NCBI GenBank assembly: GCA_001897995.1
Contig: MKRV01000158.1
Location: 1-36,545, forward strand
From: Alphaproteobacteria bacterium 65-37
GTDB taxonomy: Bacteria; Pseudomonadota; Alphaproteobacteria; Reyranellales; Reyranellaceae
DNA length: 36,545 nt
Direction: 5' to 3'
Position 1 is the first letter of the stretch; each line of letters starts with the position of its first letter. Position numbers and translations under genes: made by a program. The notes under the pieces were generated by a model. The model saw nothing but the letters and a program-made list of their open reading frames with translations, made no database searches and had not been told where the DNA came from. Below are positions 8,337 through 16,997 of this stretch, one piece after another.

Positions 8337-8339
8337 CAA
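8310..8339 (-). repeat. Right 30-bp terminal inverted repeat of GIY-YIG cassette
   Basis: Exact reverse complement of 7984-8013. It contains the end of the GIY-YIG coding sequence and its TGA (8334-8336). It ends 28 bases before the preferred start of the alpha/beta hydrolase gene. Confidence 0.9.
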
Positions 8340-8367
8340 CGTTACGATGGTTCCAGGAGTCATAAAG

Positions 8368-9240
8368 ATGCCGCATGCCACGACGCCGGACGGCGTGAAG
8401 CTCTACTTCGAGGAAGCCGGCAGCGGCTCGCCGATCCTGTTCGTCCACGAGTACAGTGGCGACTGGCGGAGCTGGGAACCGCAGATGCGCTTCTTCGCCC
8501 GGCGGCATCGCTGCATCACCTACTCCTTCCGCGGCTATCCCGGCTCGGACGTGCCGGCCGATGGCGCCAAGTACGGCCAGCAGCCGGCGGTCGACGATGC
8601 CCGGCACATGCTGGACCACCTCGGTATCGCCCAGGCCCATATCGTCGGCCTGTCGCAAGGCGCTTTCGCCACCGCGCATTTCGGCCGCCTCTACGCTGAC
8701 CGCGCCCTCTCCCTCACCCTGGCCGGCGTGGGCTCGGGGGCGGACCGCGAGGGCCACGAGCAGTTCAAGAAGGATGCCCAGACGACGGCCGAGCGTATCC
8801 GCCAGCACGGCATGGCGAACTATGCCCAGGGCCTCACGACCAACCCGACGCGCTCGCGCTTCAAGCAGAAGGATCCGCGCGGCTTCGCCGAGTTCGTGAA
8901 GCACCTCTCGGAGCATCCCGATATCGGCGCCGCCAACACCATGGCGAACTACCAGGGCAAGCGGCCGTCGCTCTACGATTTCGAGGCGGAATGGCGAAAG
9001 CTCGACCTGCCGACCCTGATCATCTGCGGCGACGAGGACGATCCCTGCCTGCAGCCGAGCCTCTATCTCAAGCGGGTGATGCCCAATGCCGGGCTGGCGA
9101 TGTTCGCCAAGACCGGCCACACGGTGAACATCGAGGAGCCCGACGCCTTCAATCGCGAGCTGGCCGCCTTCATCGGCCTGGTCGAGGCCGGCAAATGGAC
9201 GCCGCGTCAGGCGGCCGCTAAGGACGCCAGCTTGATTTGA
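8368..9240 (+). CDS. Alpha/beta hydrolase
   Basis: 290 residues. It begins MPHATTPDGVKLYFEEAGSGSPILFVHEYSGDWRSW, the usual N-terminus of the alpha/beta hydrolase fold. The nucleophile elbow is GLSQG (Ser96); a late acid lies in CGDEDDPC and the catalytic histidine in KTGHTVNIEEP. ATG 8368 is chosen because AGGAG lies 8 bases upstream; longer in-frame starts fall in the inserted repeat. It probably hydrolyses an ester, lactone or C-C bond in the cytoplasm, substrate unknown. The 3' end overlaps the convergent thiD gene by 23 bases. Confidence 0.9.
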   Translation: MPHATTPDGVKLYFEEAGSGSPILFVHEYSGDWRSWEPQMRFFARRHRCITYSFRGYPGSDVPADGAKYGQQPAVDDARHMLDHLGIAQAHIVGLSQGAFATAHFGRLYADRALSLTLAGVGSGADREGHEQFKKDAQTTAERIRQHGMANYAQGLTTNPTRSRFKQKDPRGFAEFVKHLSEHPDIGAANTMANYQGKRPSLYDFEAEWRKLDLPTLIICGDEDDPCLQPSLYLKRVMPNAGLAMFAKTGHTVNIEEPDAFNRELAAFIGLVEAGKWTPRQAAAKDASLI

Positions 9241-10039
9241 CCACGTCTGATCTGACCGTCACGGCGTGGTTCAAGGGGCCGTGCCCGCGGCCGAAGCCGG
9301 GCGCGGTCTCGATGGCCTTGCGCACATAATCCCGCGCCCGCGCCACCGCATCGTATAGGCTCATCTTCTGGGCAAGGCCTGCGGCGATCGCCGACGCCAA
9401 GGTGCAGCCGGTGCCGTGGGTGCTGCGGCTCTTGATGCGGCTGTCCTCGAAACGGTCGAAGCGGCCGTCATGGAACAGGATATCGACGACGCGGTCACCC
9501 TCCAGGTGGCCGCCCTTCATCAGCACGGCCTTGGCGCCCAATGCGGCGAGCTTCTCGGCGGCGCGCCTCATGTCGGCCTCGCCGCGCACGGGAAAGCCCG
9601 CCAGCACTTCCGCCTCCGGCAGGTTGGGTGTGATCAGCGCCGCCATCGGCAGCAGCACGTCGCGCAGCGCCGTCTCGGCCTCGGTCAGAAGCAGGCGATG
9701 GCCGCCCTTGGCCACCATGACGGGATCGACGACCAGCGGCACGCCGGGTGCATGCCGGGCGATCCCCGCGGCCACGACGTGGATCACCTCGGCGCTGTGC
9801 AGCATACCGGTCTTCAGCGCATCGGCGCCAATGTCCGACAGGACGAGTTCCATCTGCTGGGCGATGAAGGCCGGCTCGACGGCCATCACGCCGTGCACGC
9901 CCTCGGTGTTCTGCGCCGTGAGCGCTGTGATCGCGGTGGCGGCAAAGCCCGCCATTGCCGTCACGGCCTTGATGTCGGCCTGGATGCCGGCGCCACCGCC
10001 GGAATCGGAGCCGGCGATGATCAGAACACGCCCCTTCAT
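9218..10039 (-). CDS. thiD: Bifunctional hydroxymethylpyrimidine kinase/phosphomethylpyrimidine kinase
   Basis: 273 residues. This thiamine-biosynthesis enzyme phosphorylates HMP and then HMP-P in the cytoplasm. The N-terminus MKGRVLIIAGSDSGGGAGIQADIKAV is diagnostic (GSDSGGGAGIQAD), followed by TALTAQNT. KSRSTHGTGCTLASAIAAGLA near residues 210-230 holds the ribokinase-family anion hole with its catalytic Asp position replaced by the THGTGC motif typical of ThiD. It lies 39 bases downstream of glmM in the same direction and is the last gene of the long minus-strand block. Its end overlaps the convergent hydrolase gene. Confidence 0.95.
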   Translation of the reverse strand: MKGRVLIIAGSDSGGGAGIQADIKAVTAMAGFAATAITALTAQNTEGVHGVMAVEPAFIAQQMELVLSDIGADALKTGMLHSAEVIHVVAAGIARHAPGVPLVVDPVMVAKGGHRLLLTEAETALRDVLLPMAALITPNLPEAEVLAGFPVRGEADMRRAAEKLAALGAKAVLMKGGHLEGDRVVDILFHDGRFDRFEDSRIKSRSTHGTGCTLASAIAAGLAQKMSLYDAVARARDYVRKAIETAPGFGRGHGPLNHAVTVRSDVVKSSWRP

Positions 10040-10078
10040 ACCGTCCTCTTGCTACGCGGCTTGTGATGCCGATCGTCG

Positions 10079-11428
10079 TTATGCAGCCGGGCGCGGGATT
10101 GCGTCGATGATCTGGTCGACCACGATGCGCACCAGATCGGAATCGTCGCCCTCGGCCATGACGCGGATCAGGGGCTCGGTGCCCGACTTGCGCACGAGGA
10201 TGCGGCCGTTCTTGCCGAGCCGTGCCTCGGCATCGGCGATCGCCCGCGCCACCCCATCGGCATCGAGGGCGGCATTGGCATTGGCGACGCGCACATTCTT
10301 CAGGAGCTGCGGCACCGGTTCGAACGCGCGGAAAGTCTCACTGGCCGGCCGGCCGCTGCGCACCATCGCAGCCAGCCCCTGCAGCGCCGCCATCAGCCCG
10401 TCGCCGGTGGTGGCGTAGTCGGTCATGATGATATGGCCGGACTGCTCGCCGCCGAGATTGTAGCCGTCGCGCCGCATCCGCTCGAGGACGTAGCGGTCGC
10501 CGACCTGCGTGCGCACCAGGCCGAGCTTGCGGGCCGCGAGATAGCGTTCCAGCCCGAGGTTGGACATCACCGTCGCCACGACGCCGCCACCGGTCAGCCG
10601 GTCCTCGCGCAGCCAGTGGTCGCAGACCGTCGCCATGAGCTGGTCGCCATCGATCACGTTGCCGCGTTCGCAGACCAGCACCACGCGGTCGGCGTCGCCG
10701 TCGAGGGCGATGCCGACATCGGCGCGATGGGTCACCACCTGCTCCTGCAGGACGCCGGGATGGGTCGAGCCGCAATTGCCGTTGATGTTGAAGCCGTCGG
10801 GCGACACGCCGACCCGAACGACCTCGGCGCCGAGCTCCCATAGCACCGTGGGCGCCACCTTGTAGGCCGCGCCATTGGCGCAATCGACGACGATCTTGAG
10901 GCCGCTCAAGTCGAGCGCCTTGGCGACCGAGCCCTTCACCGCCTCGATATAGCGGCCGTCGGAATCACCGATCCGCCGGGCACGACCGATATCGGGCGAG
11001 CCGGCCAGCTGCAGCTGTTGCGGCGAGGCGACCAGCGCGCCGATCTGGGCCTCGACCGCGTCGGAAAGCTTGAAGCCGTCGGGACCGAACAGCTTGATGC
11101 CGTTGTCCTCGTAGGGATTGTGCGAGGCCGAGATCATCACACCGACATCGGCCCGCATGGACCGCGTCAGGAAACCGACGGCGGGTGTCGGCAGTGGGCC
11201 GAGCAGCAGGACATCGACGCCGACCGAGAGGAACCCCGCGGTCAGAGCCTGTTCGATCATGTAGCCCGAGAGCCGCGTATCCTTGCCGATCACCGCGCGG
11301 TTGCGATGGGCACCACGACGAAAGACCTGGCCCGCCGCCATGCCGATGCGCAGCGCGGTCTCGGCGGTCATGGGCTCGCTGTTGGCGCGTCCGCGCACGC
11401 CGTCGGTGCCGAAGAGAGTACGAGGCAT
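10079..11428 (-). CDS. glmM: Phosphoglucosamine mutase
   Basis: 449 residues, standard length. It interconverts glucosamine-6-phosphate and glucosamine-1-phosphate for UDP-GlcNAc, hence peptidoglycan and LPS. It starts [16 protein letters not shown]; the phosphoserine loop [14 protein letters not shown] places the active serine at about 102; the metal loop DGDADRV is near 241; and the phosphate-binding [12 protein letters not shown] is near 414. It lies 10 bases after folP. The ftsH-folP-glmM order is the same as in Escherichia coli, which supports all three calls. Confidence 0.97.
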   Translation of the reverse strand: MPRTLFGTDGVRGRANSEPMTAETALRIGMAAGQVFRRGAHRNRAVIGKDTRLSGYMIEQALTAGFLSVGVDVLLLGPLPTPAVGFLTRSMRADVGVMISASHNPYEDNGIKLFGPDGFKLSDAVEAQIGALVASPQQLQLAGSPDIGRARRIGDSDGRYIEAVKGSVAKALDLSGLKIVVDCANGAAYKVAPTVLWELGAEVVRVGVSPDGFNINGNCGSTHPGVLQEQVVTHRADVGIALDGDADRVVLVCERGNVIDGDQLMATVCDHWLREDRLTGGGVVATVMSNLGLERYLAARKLGLVRTQVGDRYVLERMRRDGYNLGGEQSGHIIMTDYATTGDGLMAALQGLAAMVRSGRPASETFRAFEPVPQLLKNVRVANANAALDADGVARAIADAEARLGKNGRILVRKSGTEPLIRVMAEGDDSDLVRIVVDQIIDAIPRPAA

Positions 11429-11438
11429 CGTGACGAAT

Positions 11439-12332
11439 TTACTTCATTGCCGCCCAGACCGCGAGGGCCTGCCGTGTCGCAACGACATTATGGACCCGCA
11501 CGAGGGCCGCCCCGCGGCGCACGGCTTCGACCGCAAGCCAGGCCGAGGCAGGATCGCGGTCGGCCGGCTTGGCGATCCCGGTCAGCTTGCCGATGAAGCT
11601 CTTGCGCGAGCAGCCGATCAGCACGGGGTAGCCCGCCTCGGCGAGGCGTCCGGCTCCGGCGATCAGCTCCAGTTCCTGGGCCACGCTCTTGCCGAAGCCG
11701 AGGCCGGGATCGAGGGCGATACGGTCGGCCGGAAGTCCGGCCGCCTCGCAGGCTGCCGCACGCTCCAGCAGAAAGGCCCGCACATCCTCGACGACGTCGC
11801 CATAGGCCGGGCCTGCGAAGGTGTTCTCCGGCAGCCCGCGCCGATGCATCAGAACCACGTCGGCCTGCCGTTCCGCGACCAGCGGCAGCATGGCGGCATC
11901 ATCGCGCAATGCCGACACGTCGTTCACGATGCTCGCCCCGGCATCGAGGGCGGCACGCGCCACCGAGGCGCGGCGTGTATCGATCGAGAGAACCAGGCTT
12001 CGGCCCTTGCCCTTACCGATGCCCTGCCGCGCAAGCCCTTCGATCACCGGCAGGACGCGCTTCAGCTCGTCCTCGGGTGAGGTCGGCAGCGAGCCCGGCC
12101 GCGTCGACTCACCGCCGATATCGAGGATATCGGCACCCGCCTCGACGAAGCGCAGGCCATCTTCGATGGCCTGCACCGGGTCGAGGCGCTCACCGCCGTC
12201 GGAAAAGGAATCGGGTGTCACATTGACGATCGCCATCACCAGCGGGCGATGGCGATCGAGCGGGAGCCCCGCGAAACGAGCCGTCAATCCGGCGGCTTCA
12301 GACGCCGGGCTGCGGTTCGGGATTGGCGCCAC
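11439..12332 (-). CDS. folP: Dihydropteroate synthase
   Basis: 297 residues from GTG 12332. It joins dihydropterin pyrophosphate and p-aminobenzoate in folate synthesis (cytoplasm). Motifs: [16 protein letters not shown] near 33-48, [11 protein letters not shown] near 95-105, [11 protein letters not shown] near 134-144, and [13 protein letters not shown] near 229-241. The start is uncertain: GTG 12332 overlaps ftsH by 35 bases, and TTG 12287 after the ftsH stop is an alternative; neither has a strong ribosome-binding site. The family core begins at about residue 17. Confidence 0.95.
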   Translation of the reverse strand: MAPIPNRSPASEAAGLTARFAGLPLDRHRPLVMAIVNVTPDSFSDGGERLDPVQAIEDGLRFVEAGADILDIGGESTRPGSLPTSPEDELKRVLPVIEGLARQGIGKGKGRSLVLSIDTRRASVARAALDAGASIVNDVSALRDDAAMLPLVAERQADVVLMHRRGLPENTFAGPAYGDVVEDVRAFLLERAAACEAAGLPADRIALDPGLGFGKSVAQELELIAGAGRLAEAGYPVLIGCSRKSFIGKLTGIAKPADRDPASAWLAVEAVRRGAALVRVHNVVATRQALAVWAAMK

Positions 12333-14253
12333 CCGGCGCCGTGCCGGTGCCCGCCCCCTGGCCCGAGCTGGTCGGAACCGAGGCGCGGCGCCGGCGGTCG
12401 GGGCCTGCCCCGCCCGTGTCGTCGCGGACGATCTTGTCGCCCCGCAGGACCTGGCCGATCTCGTCGTTGCTCAGGGTCTCGTACTCCAGCAGCGCCTTGG
12501 AGATCGTATGCAGATCGTCGAGGTGCTCGGTCAGGATGGTCCGGGCGCGCCCCTCGGCCTCCTCGATCAGGCGGCGGACCTCCTGATCGATCAGCTGGGC
12601 GGTCGCCTCCGAGACGTTCTGCGTCTGGGTGACGGCGTGGCCCAGGAACACTTCCTGCTCGTTGGCCTGATAACGCACGCGGCCGAGCTTTTCGGACATG
12701 CCGTAGGCGGTGATCATGCCGCGTGCGGTCTGCGTCGCCACCTGAATGTCGCTCGCCGCACCGGTCGTCACGTTCTCCGGCCCGAACACCAGCTCCTCGG
12801 CCATGCGGCCGCCGAACATGATGGCCAGTCGCGATTCGAGGTACTGCTTGGTGTGGCTGAGATGGTCGCGTTCCGGCAGCTGCATGGTGACACCGAGTGC
12901 ACGGCCACGCGGAATGATTGTGACCTTGTGCAGCGGATCGCTCTTCGGGACATGCATGGCGACCAGGGCATGGCCGGCCTCATGATAGGCGGTCAGCCGC
13001 TTCTCTTCGTCCGTCATCGCCATGGAGCGGCGCTCGGTGCCCATCAGGACCTTGTCCTTGGCGTACTCGAAGTCGCCCATGGTGACGAGACGCTTGCCGA
13101 CACGGGCAGCGCGCAGCGCCGCCTCGTTCACGAGGTTGGCGAGATCGGCACCGGAGAAGCCCGGCGTGCCACGCGCCAGAACCCGCGGCTCGACATCCGG
13201 CGCCAGCGGCACCTTGCGCATATGGACCTTGAGGATCTTCTCGCGGCCGCCGACATCGGGGTTCGGCACGATGACCTGGCGGTCGAAACGGCCCGGACGC
13301 AGCAGCGCGGGATCGAGCACGTCCGGCCGGTTGGTCGCCGCGATCAGGATGACGCCTTCGTTGGACTCGAAGCCGTCCATCTCGACGAGCAGCTGGTTCA
13401 GCGTCTGCTCGCGCTCGTCGTTGCCGCCGCCCAGCCCGGCACCACGATGGCGACCGACCGCGTCGATTTCGTCGATGAACACGATGCAGGGGGCGTTCTT
13501 CTTGGCCTGCTCGAACATGTCGCGCACGCGGCTCGCGCCCACGCCCACGAACATCTCGACGAAGTCGGAGCCCGAGATGGTGAAGAACGGCACGTTGGCT
13601 TCGCCCGCGATGGCGCGCGCCAGCAGCGTCTTGCCGGTGCCCGGCGGGCCGACCAGCAAGCAGCCCTTGGGGATCTTGCCGCCCAGACGCTGGAACTTCT
13701 GCGGATCCTTCAGGAAGTCGACGATCTCTTCCAGTTCGGACTTGGCCTCGTCGATGCCGGCCACGTCCTCGAAGGTCACGCGGCCATGCTTCTCCGTCAG
13801 GAGGCGCGCTCGCGACTTGCCGAAGCCCATCGCCCGGCCGGTGCCGCTCTGCATCTGGCGCAGGAAGAATATGTAGACGCCGACAAGGACCAGGACGGGC
13901 AACCAGCTCACGAAGATGCTGCCGAGATTGACGCCCTCCTCGGGCGGTCCGGCATCGACGCGGTCGACGTTCTTGATCAGGAGCGGCATCAGCTGATCGT
14001 CCGGCGGCGTGCTCGGCGCATAGGTGGCGAACTTCTGCACGCCGTTGCGCGGCTCGCGGAAGGTGCCGCTGATCGTATTGCCCTGGATGCGAACTTCCTG
14101 GACCTGGCGCTGCTCGACGGCGCGCACGAAGTCCGAATAGGAGATGGTATTGCCCGCGGTCCTGGTCGCGCCGCCCTGAAACACGCTGTAGAGCAGCGCG
14201 AGCAGCAGCACGATGACGATCCACAGGGCGGCGTTTCGATTGAACGGGTTCAC
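12298..14253 (-). CDS. ftsH: ATP-dependent zinc metalloprotease FtsH
   Basis: 651 residues. This membrane-anchored AAA protease degrades misfolded membrane and short-lived regulatory proteins. Two membrane segments are visible (residues ~9-26 and ~112-131) with a periplasmic domain between them. Walker A GPPGTGKT is at 202-209, Walker B IVFIDEID at 257-264, the second region of homology near 303-326, the zinc motif HEAGH at 424-428, and a third ligand Asp in GAASDIQ near 502. The C-terminal tail is Gly/Pro-rich and variable. It lies 21 bases after tilS, an order common in bacteria. Confidence 0.97.
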   Translation of the reverse strand: MNPFNRNAALWIVIVLLLALLYSVFQGGATRTAGNTISYSDFVRAVEQRQVQEVRIQGNTISGTFREPRNGVQKFATYAPSTPPDDQLMPLLIKNVDRVDAGPPEEGVNLGSIFVSWLPVLVLVGVYIFFLRQMQSGTGRAMGFGKSRARLLTEKHGRVTFEDVAGIDEAKSELEEIVDFLKDPQKFQRLGGKIPKGCLLVGPPGTGKTLLARAIAGEANVPFFTISGSDFVEMFVGVGASRVRDMFEQAKKNAPCIVFIDEIDAVGRHRGAGLGGGNDEREQTLNQLLVEMDGFESNEGVILIAATNRPDVLDPALLRPGRFDRQVIVPNPDVGGREKILKVHMRKVPLAPDVEPRVLARGTPGFSGADLANLVNEAALRAARVGKRLVTMGDFEYAKDKVLMGTERRSMAMTDEEKRLTAYHEAGHALVAMHVPKSDPLHKVTIIPRGRALGVTMQLPERDHLSHTKQYLESRLAIMFGGRMAEELVFGPENVTTGAASDIQVATQTARGMITAYGMSEKLGRVRYQANEQEVFLGHAVTQTQNVSEATAQLIDQEVRRLIEEAEGRARTILTEHLDDLHTISKALLEYETLSNDEIGQVLRGDKIVRDDTGGAGPDRRRRASVPTSSGQGAGTGTAPGGANPEPQPGV

Positions 14254-14274
14254 TTTTGCCTTCCGCTGGTAGGG

Positions 14275-15351
14275 CTATTCCCCAAGATGGGTTGCGTTCC
14301 CGCTGCCGCAAGCGAAAAAGGCACCGGGAATGAGAGGCTGTCCTCCCTTCCTGCCATTTTCAGGGCAGACAATCCATAACAGGCGGCCATTTTCGCCGCG
14401 TCTGATCACGAATCGGCAATTTGACAACGTAAAATCACCGGCGCGGCCGGATTTTCCCCTGTCTGGTTCCCCTTTGAGTCGGACCAAGGCCCGCTCGAGC
14501 CGATCCCGCCGAGGGGGATGATCGCCCCCGCCCAGAGCCTGGACCAGCCGGCCGATCAGGCGCCGTTGCACACCCAGCGAGACACTCCGAAAAGCCACGC
14601 AATCAAAGGCCACGGCGTCGTCCCGGCCGAGGTCCAGCAGCGCCACGGCAGCTTCAGCGACTTCCTTCTCTTCGGTCACCCGCTGGCCTGCCCGGGAGGC
14701 CGGAACCGCCACCGCCCCGCCGGCCGCCCGCAGCCGCGCCCGCTCGAAGCGCAGGTCGGTATTGGAGGGGTCGTCGATCCAAAGAATGCGCTCTGTCTGC
14801 AAGGTCGCCGCCAGCCGTTCGCGTGGCACCGCCAGCAACGGCCGCAGCAGCCTGACCTCTGGCCCCTCGATCAGGGCCGCCATGCCGGCCAGCCCATCCG
14901 GCCCGCTGTTGCGCGCCGCCCGCATCGCCACGGTCTCGGCCTGGTCATCGGCCTGGTGCGCCACCAGGAGGTGGAGGATGCCGCGACGACGACAGGCGTC
15001 TCGCAGCAGACGATATCTCGCCTCGCGGGCTGCCTGCTGCAGGCCTGTCGCGGGTTTGGGGCCTGTCCAGGCAAGAACGTCACTCTCGATCCCCAGCCCG
15101 CCCAGCACGTTGCGGGTCGCTGCGACTTCGTCCGCGGCTTCCGCGCGCAGCCCATGGTCGACGATCAGGGCGACCGCCCGCCCCGCGCGCTCACGCGCCC
15201 AGCGATCGGCCAGCAAAGCAAGGCAGAGCGAATCCCGCCCGCCGGATACGGCGACAGCCAGCTCGGGCCGCGCCTCGAAAGGCTCGAAGGGCGCCATAAG
15301 GCGCGCGAATTCCGGCTCGTCGAGACCGCATGCCTTTTCCTCCCCATTCAT
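14275..15351 (-). CDS. tilS: tRNA(Ile)-lysidine synthase
   Basis: 358 residues. It converts C34 of tRNA-Ile(CAU) to lysidine, essential for reading AUA. The PP-loop SGGRDS is at residues 36-41, followed by LIVDHGLR, and HQADDQAET is near 133. The C-terminal domain is short, as in many alphaproteobacteria. ATG 15351 (MNGEEKACGL) is chosen, but this codon and the next few lie inside a palindromic repeat; starts at 15411 (further into the repeat element) or 15297 (MAPFEPF) are possible. None has a clear ribosome-binding site. Confidence 0.9.
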   Translation of the reverse strand: MNGEEKACGLDEPEFARLMAPFEPFEARPELAVAVSGGRDSLCLALLADRWARERAGRAVALIVDHGLRAEAADEVAATRNVLGGLGIESDVLAWTGPKPATGLQQAAREARYRLLRDACRRRGILHLLVAHQADDQAETVAMRAARNSGPDGLAGMAALIEGPEVRLLRPLLAVPRERLAATLQTERILWIDDPSNTDLRFERARLRAAGGAVAVPASRAGQRVTEEKEVAEAAVALLDLGRDDAVAFDCVAFRSVSLGVQRRLIGRLVQALGGGDHPPRRDRLERALVRLKGEPDRGKSGRAGDFTLSNCRFVIRRGENGRLLWIVCPENGRKGGQPLIPGAFFACGSGNATHLGE

Positions 15352-15388
15352 ATGGGGAGGTGCCCCGTCTCGCGGGGCGGAGGGGTCA
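15337..15388 (+). repeat. Outer palindromic repeat, left copy
   Basis: About 52 bases forming two successive hairpins: CCTCCCCA...TGGGGAGG and GCCCC...GGGGC. It is an imperfect reverse complement of 15504-15556; differences are concentrated in the loops and second-hairpin tip. It reaches into the 5' end of tilS. Confidence 0.8.
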
Positions 15389-15409
15389 TGCCCGCTTGCA
15401 CCCAAACAC

Positions 15410-15440
15410 ATGAGCGCGACTGGAGTCGCGCGCTCCCAGC
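15410..15440 (+). repeat. Inner palindromic repeat, left copy
   Basis: This 31-base unit is an inverted copy of 15454-15484, matching at 27 of 31 positions. The four differences are two compensatory base-pair changes within its own stem (GCGACT-GG-AGTCGC here, GGCACT-GG-AGTGCC in the other copy), so the hairpin is preserved. Confidence 0.8.
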
Positions 15441-15453
15441 CATGAGCATCTTT

Positions 15454-15484
15454 GCTGGGAGCGCGGCACTCCAGTGCCGCTCAT
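15454..15484 (-). repeat. Inner palindromic repeat, right copy
   Basis: Inverted partner of 15410-15440, separated by a 13-base spacer. With the other copy it can form a long cruciform or two small hairpins. Confidence 0.8.
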
Positions 15485-15503
15485 AGACTGTGAACAACGA
15501 ATC

Positions 15504-15556
15504 TGACCCCTCCGCCCCTGGTTACAGGGGCACCTCCCCATACGAATGGGGAGGAA
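15504..15556 (-). repeat. Outer palindromic repeat, right copy
   Basis: Inverted partner of 15337-15388, with the same two-hairpin plan and a different second loop. It ends about 40 bases downstream (in transcript terms, after the stop) of the cpoB gene, which terminates at 15599. Confidence 0.8.
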
Positions 15557-15598
15557 CGATCCCGCTGGCCCCTCAATCCGCTCCGGCTGCTTGATCGA

Positions 15599-16345
15599 TC
15601 ACCCGCAACCGTTCTTCTGGCGCTCCTGATCGATCCGGCGCTTCTGCAGATCGGTGGCGCGCGGATAGTCCTGGCTGAAGCGCGAGAACACCGCGCAGGC
15701 ATCAGACTTGCGATTGAGCGCCGCCATGGTGATGCCGAGCTTCAGCAGATTGTCCGGCCCCTTGGGACTGGTCTTGTAGGCCTTGTAGCCCTCGGCAAAG
15801 GCCGTCATCGCGTTCTGGTAGTCGCGCCGGGCGTAGTAGGTCTCGCCCAGCCAGTATTGGGCGTTGCCGGCGAGCTTGTTCTGCGGGCTACGCTGCAGGA
15901 AGTTCTTGAAGCCGCGCTCGGCGCCGGCGTAGTCGCCCTCCTGCAGCTTCTTGAAGGCATCGTCGTAGATCTGGTCGACGGAGCCGCCAGCGGCAGCTCC
16001 GCCTGCCGGAGGTGCGGCGGCATGCGGCGTCGGTGCCGGTCCGGCCGCAGGGCCCGCAGCGGGGCCGGCGGCCGGTCCGCCGGGCCGCGGCCCGGGACGC
16101 CCGCCGCCGCCCTTCTCGATCTGGTCGATCCGGTACTCGTAGTCGGCCTGCATCTTCTCGAGCTGCTGCTGCAACTGGGCATTTCGGTACTGAAGCTGCT
16201 CGATCTGGCCCGTCATCATCGTGAGCGACTGCTGCAGCTGATTGAGCCTGTCCTCGATGTAGACGGGATCGGCGCGCTGCGCGGCGGCAGCCGTCGGCAG
16301 GGCGAAAGCGAGCAGGAAGAGGAAGCGCGACGTGAGGATTTTCAT
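15599..16345 (-). CDS. cpoB: Tol-Pal system protein CpoB/YbgF
   Basis: 248 residues, periplasmic. It starts with signal peptide MKILTSRFLFLLAFALPTAAAA, followed by a coiled coil rich in Gln (roughly residues 30-75), a Gly/Pro/Ala linker, and C-terminal TPR-like repeats including DQIYDDAFKKLQEGDYAGAERGFKNFL, LAGNAQYWLGETYYARRDYQNAM and LLKLGITMAALNRKSDACAVFSRF. In E. coli CpoB links Tol-Pal to peptidoglycan synthesis during division. ATG 16345 is preferred for the signal peptide; upstream in-frame ATGs at 16378 and 16405 would only lengthen it. It is separated from pal by an intrinsic terminator. Confidence 0.93.
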   Translation of the reverse strand: MKILTSRFLFLLAFALPTAAAAQRADPVYIEDRLNQLQQSLTMMTGQIEQLQYRNAQLQQQLEKMQADYEYRIDQIEKGGGGRPGPRPGGPAAGPAAGPAAGPAPTPHAAAPPAGGAAAGGSVDQIYDDAFKKLQEGDYAGAERGFKNFLQRSPQNKLAGNAQYWLGETYYARRDYQNAMTAFAEGYKAYKTSPKGPDNLLKLGITMAALNRKSDACAVFSRFSQDYPRATDLQKRRIDQERQKNGCG

Positions 16346-16404
16346 GACCGGCGACAGTTTCAGAGCAAACGCGGCCATTTTCAGGCATGGCCGACCTGCC
16401 TCCA

Positions 16405-16436
16405 AACGAAAACGCCGGTCGTTGGGCGACCGGCGT
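16405..16436 (-). terminator. Intrinsic terminator after pal
   Basis: A perfect 10-bp stem (16412-16421 with 16427-16436) with a 5-base loop is followed on the minus strand by TTTTCG. It lies 24 bases after the pal stop and before cpoB, so cpoB probably depends on readthrough or its own promoter. Confidence 0.8.
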
Positions 16437-16459
16437 CTCTATAATCAGGTCCGAGGCCC

Positions 16460-16921
16460 TTACTGAAGGGAGGTGACCGCGCGGCGGTTGAGCTGCCAGG
16501 CGGCTTCGTCGGAACCGACGGGGTCCGGCCGCTCCTTGCCGTAGCTGATGGTCTTCAAGCGGGCCGCCGGCACGCCCTGGGCGATCAGGTACTGGCGCGC
16601 CGAATTCGCACGCCGCTCGCCGAGCGCCAGGTTGTACTCGCGCGTGCCGCGCTCGTCGCAATGGCCTTCGACCGTCACCTGGTAGTTCGTGTACTTCTTG
16701 AGCCACTCGGCCTGGCGATTGAGCGTCTGGCGGCCCTCGTCGTTGATGGTCGACATGTCGGTCGCGAAGAAGACGCGGTCGCCGACATTCTGACGGAAAT
16801 CCGCCACCGAACCCGGTGTCACGGTCGTGGACGCGGTGGCAGCCTGCTGCTGGTCGTTGCTGCTGCACGCGACGACGAAGATCATCGCCGCGATGGCTGT
16901 CAAAGCCTTGATCATGCGCAT
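16460..16921 (-). CDS. pal: Peptidoglycan-associated lipoprotein Pal
   Basis: 153 residues, outer-membrane lipoprotein. A lipoprotein signal ends in IFVVAC (Cys19), followed by a short linker and an OmpA-like peptidoglycan-binding domain with TVEGHCDERGTREYNLALGERRANSARQYL near 78-107. It binds diaminopimelate in the cell wall and TolB, completing the Tol-Pal machine. ATG 16921 is chosen with AGGGAG upstream; GTG 16933 and ATG 16915 are nearby alternatives. A hairpin separates it from tolB. Confidence 0.95.
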   Translation of the reverse strand: MRMIKALTAIAAMIFVVACSSNDQQQAATASTTVTPGSVADFRQNVGDRVFFATDMSTINDEGRQTLNRQAEWLKKYTNYQVTVEGHCDERGTREYNLALGERRANSARQYLIAQGVPAARLKTISYGKERPDPVGSDEAAWQLNRRAVTSLQ

Positions 16922-16941
16922 ATGTCGATCCACTCCCTGAC

Positions 16942-16976
16942 AAAATCGACCCGGGCGCAGGTTACGCTCGGGTCGA
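16942..16976 (-). terminator. Hairpin with T tract between tolB and pal
   Basis: Arms 16946-16957 and 16965-16976 pair at 11 of 12 positions around a 7-base loop, and the minus strand continues with TTTTG. It looks like a partial terminator or attenuator. It ends a few bases before the pal ribosome-binding site, so it may also influence pal translation. Confidence 0.65.
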
Positions 16977-16997
16977 CAAAAACGATCATATATTCCG

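Noticed and set aside
11821..14379. An 852-codon plus-strand frame opposite folP and ftsH
   Set aside because: Antisense shadow of conserved genes with unmistakable motifs on the minus strand.
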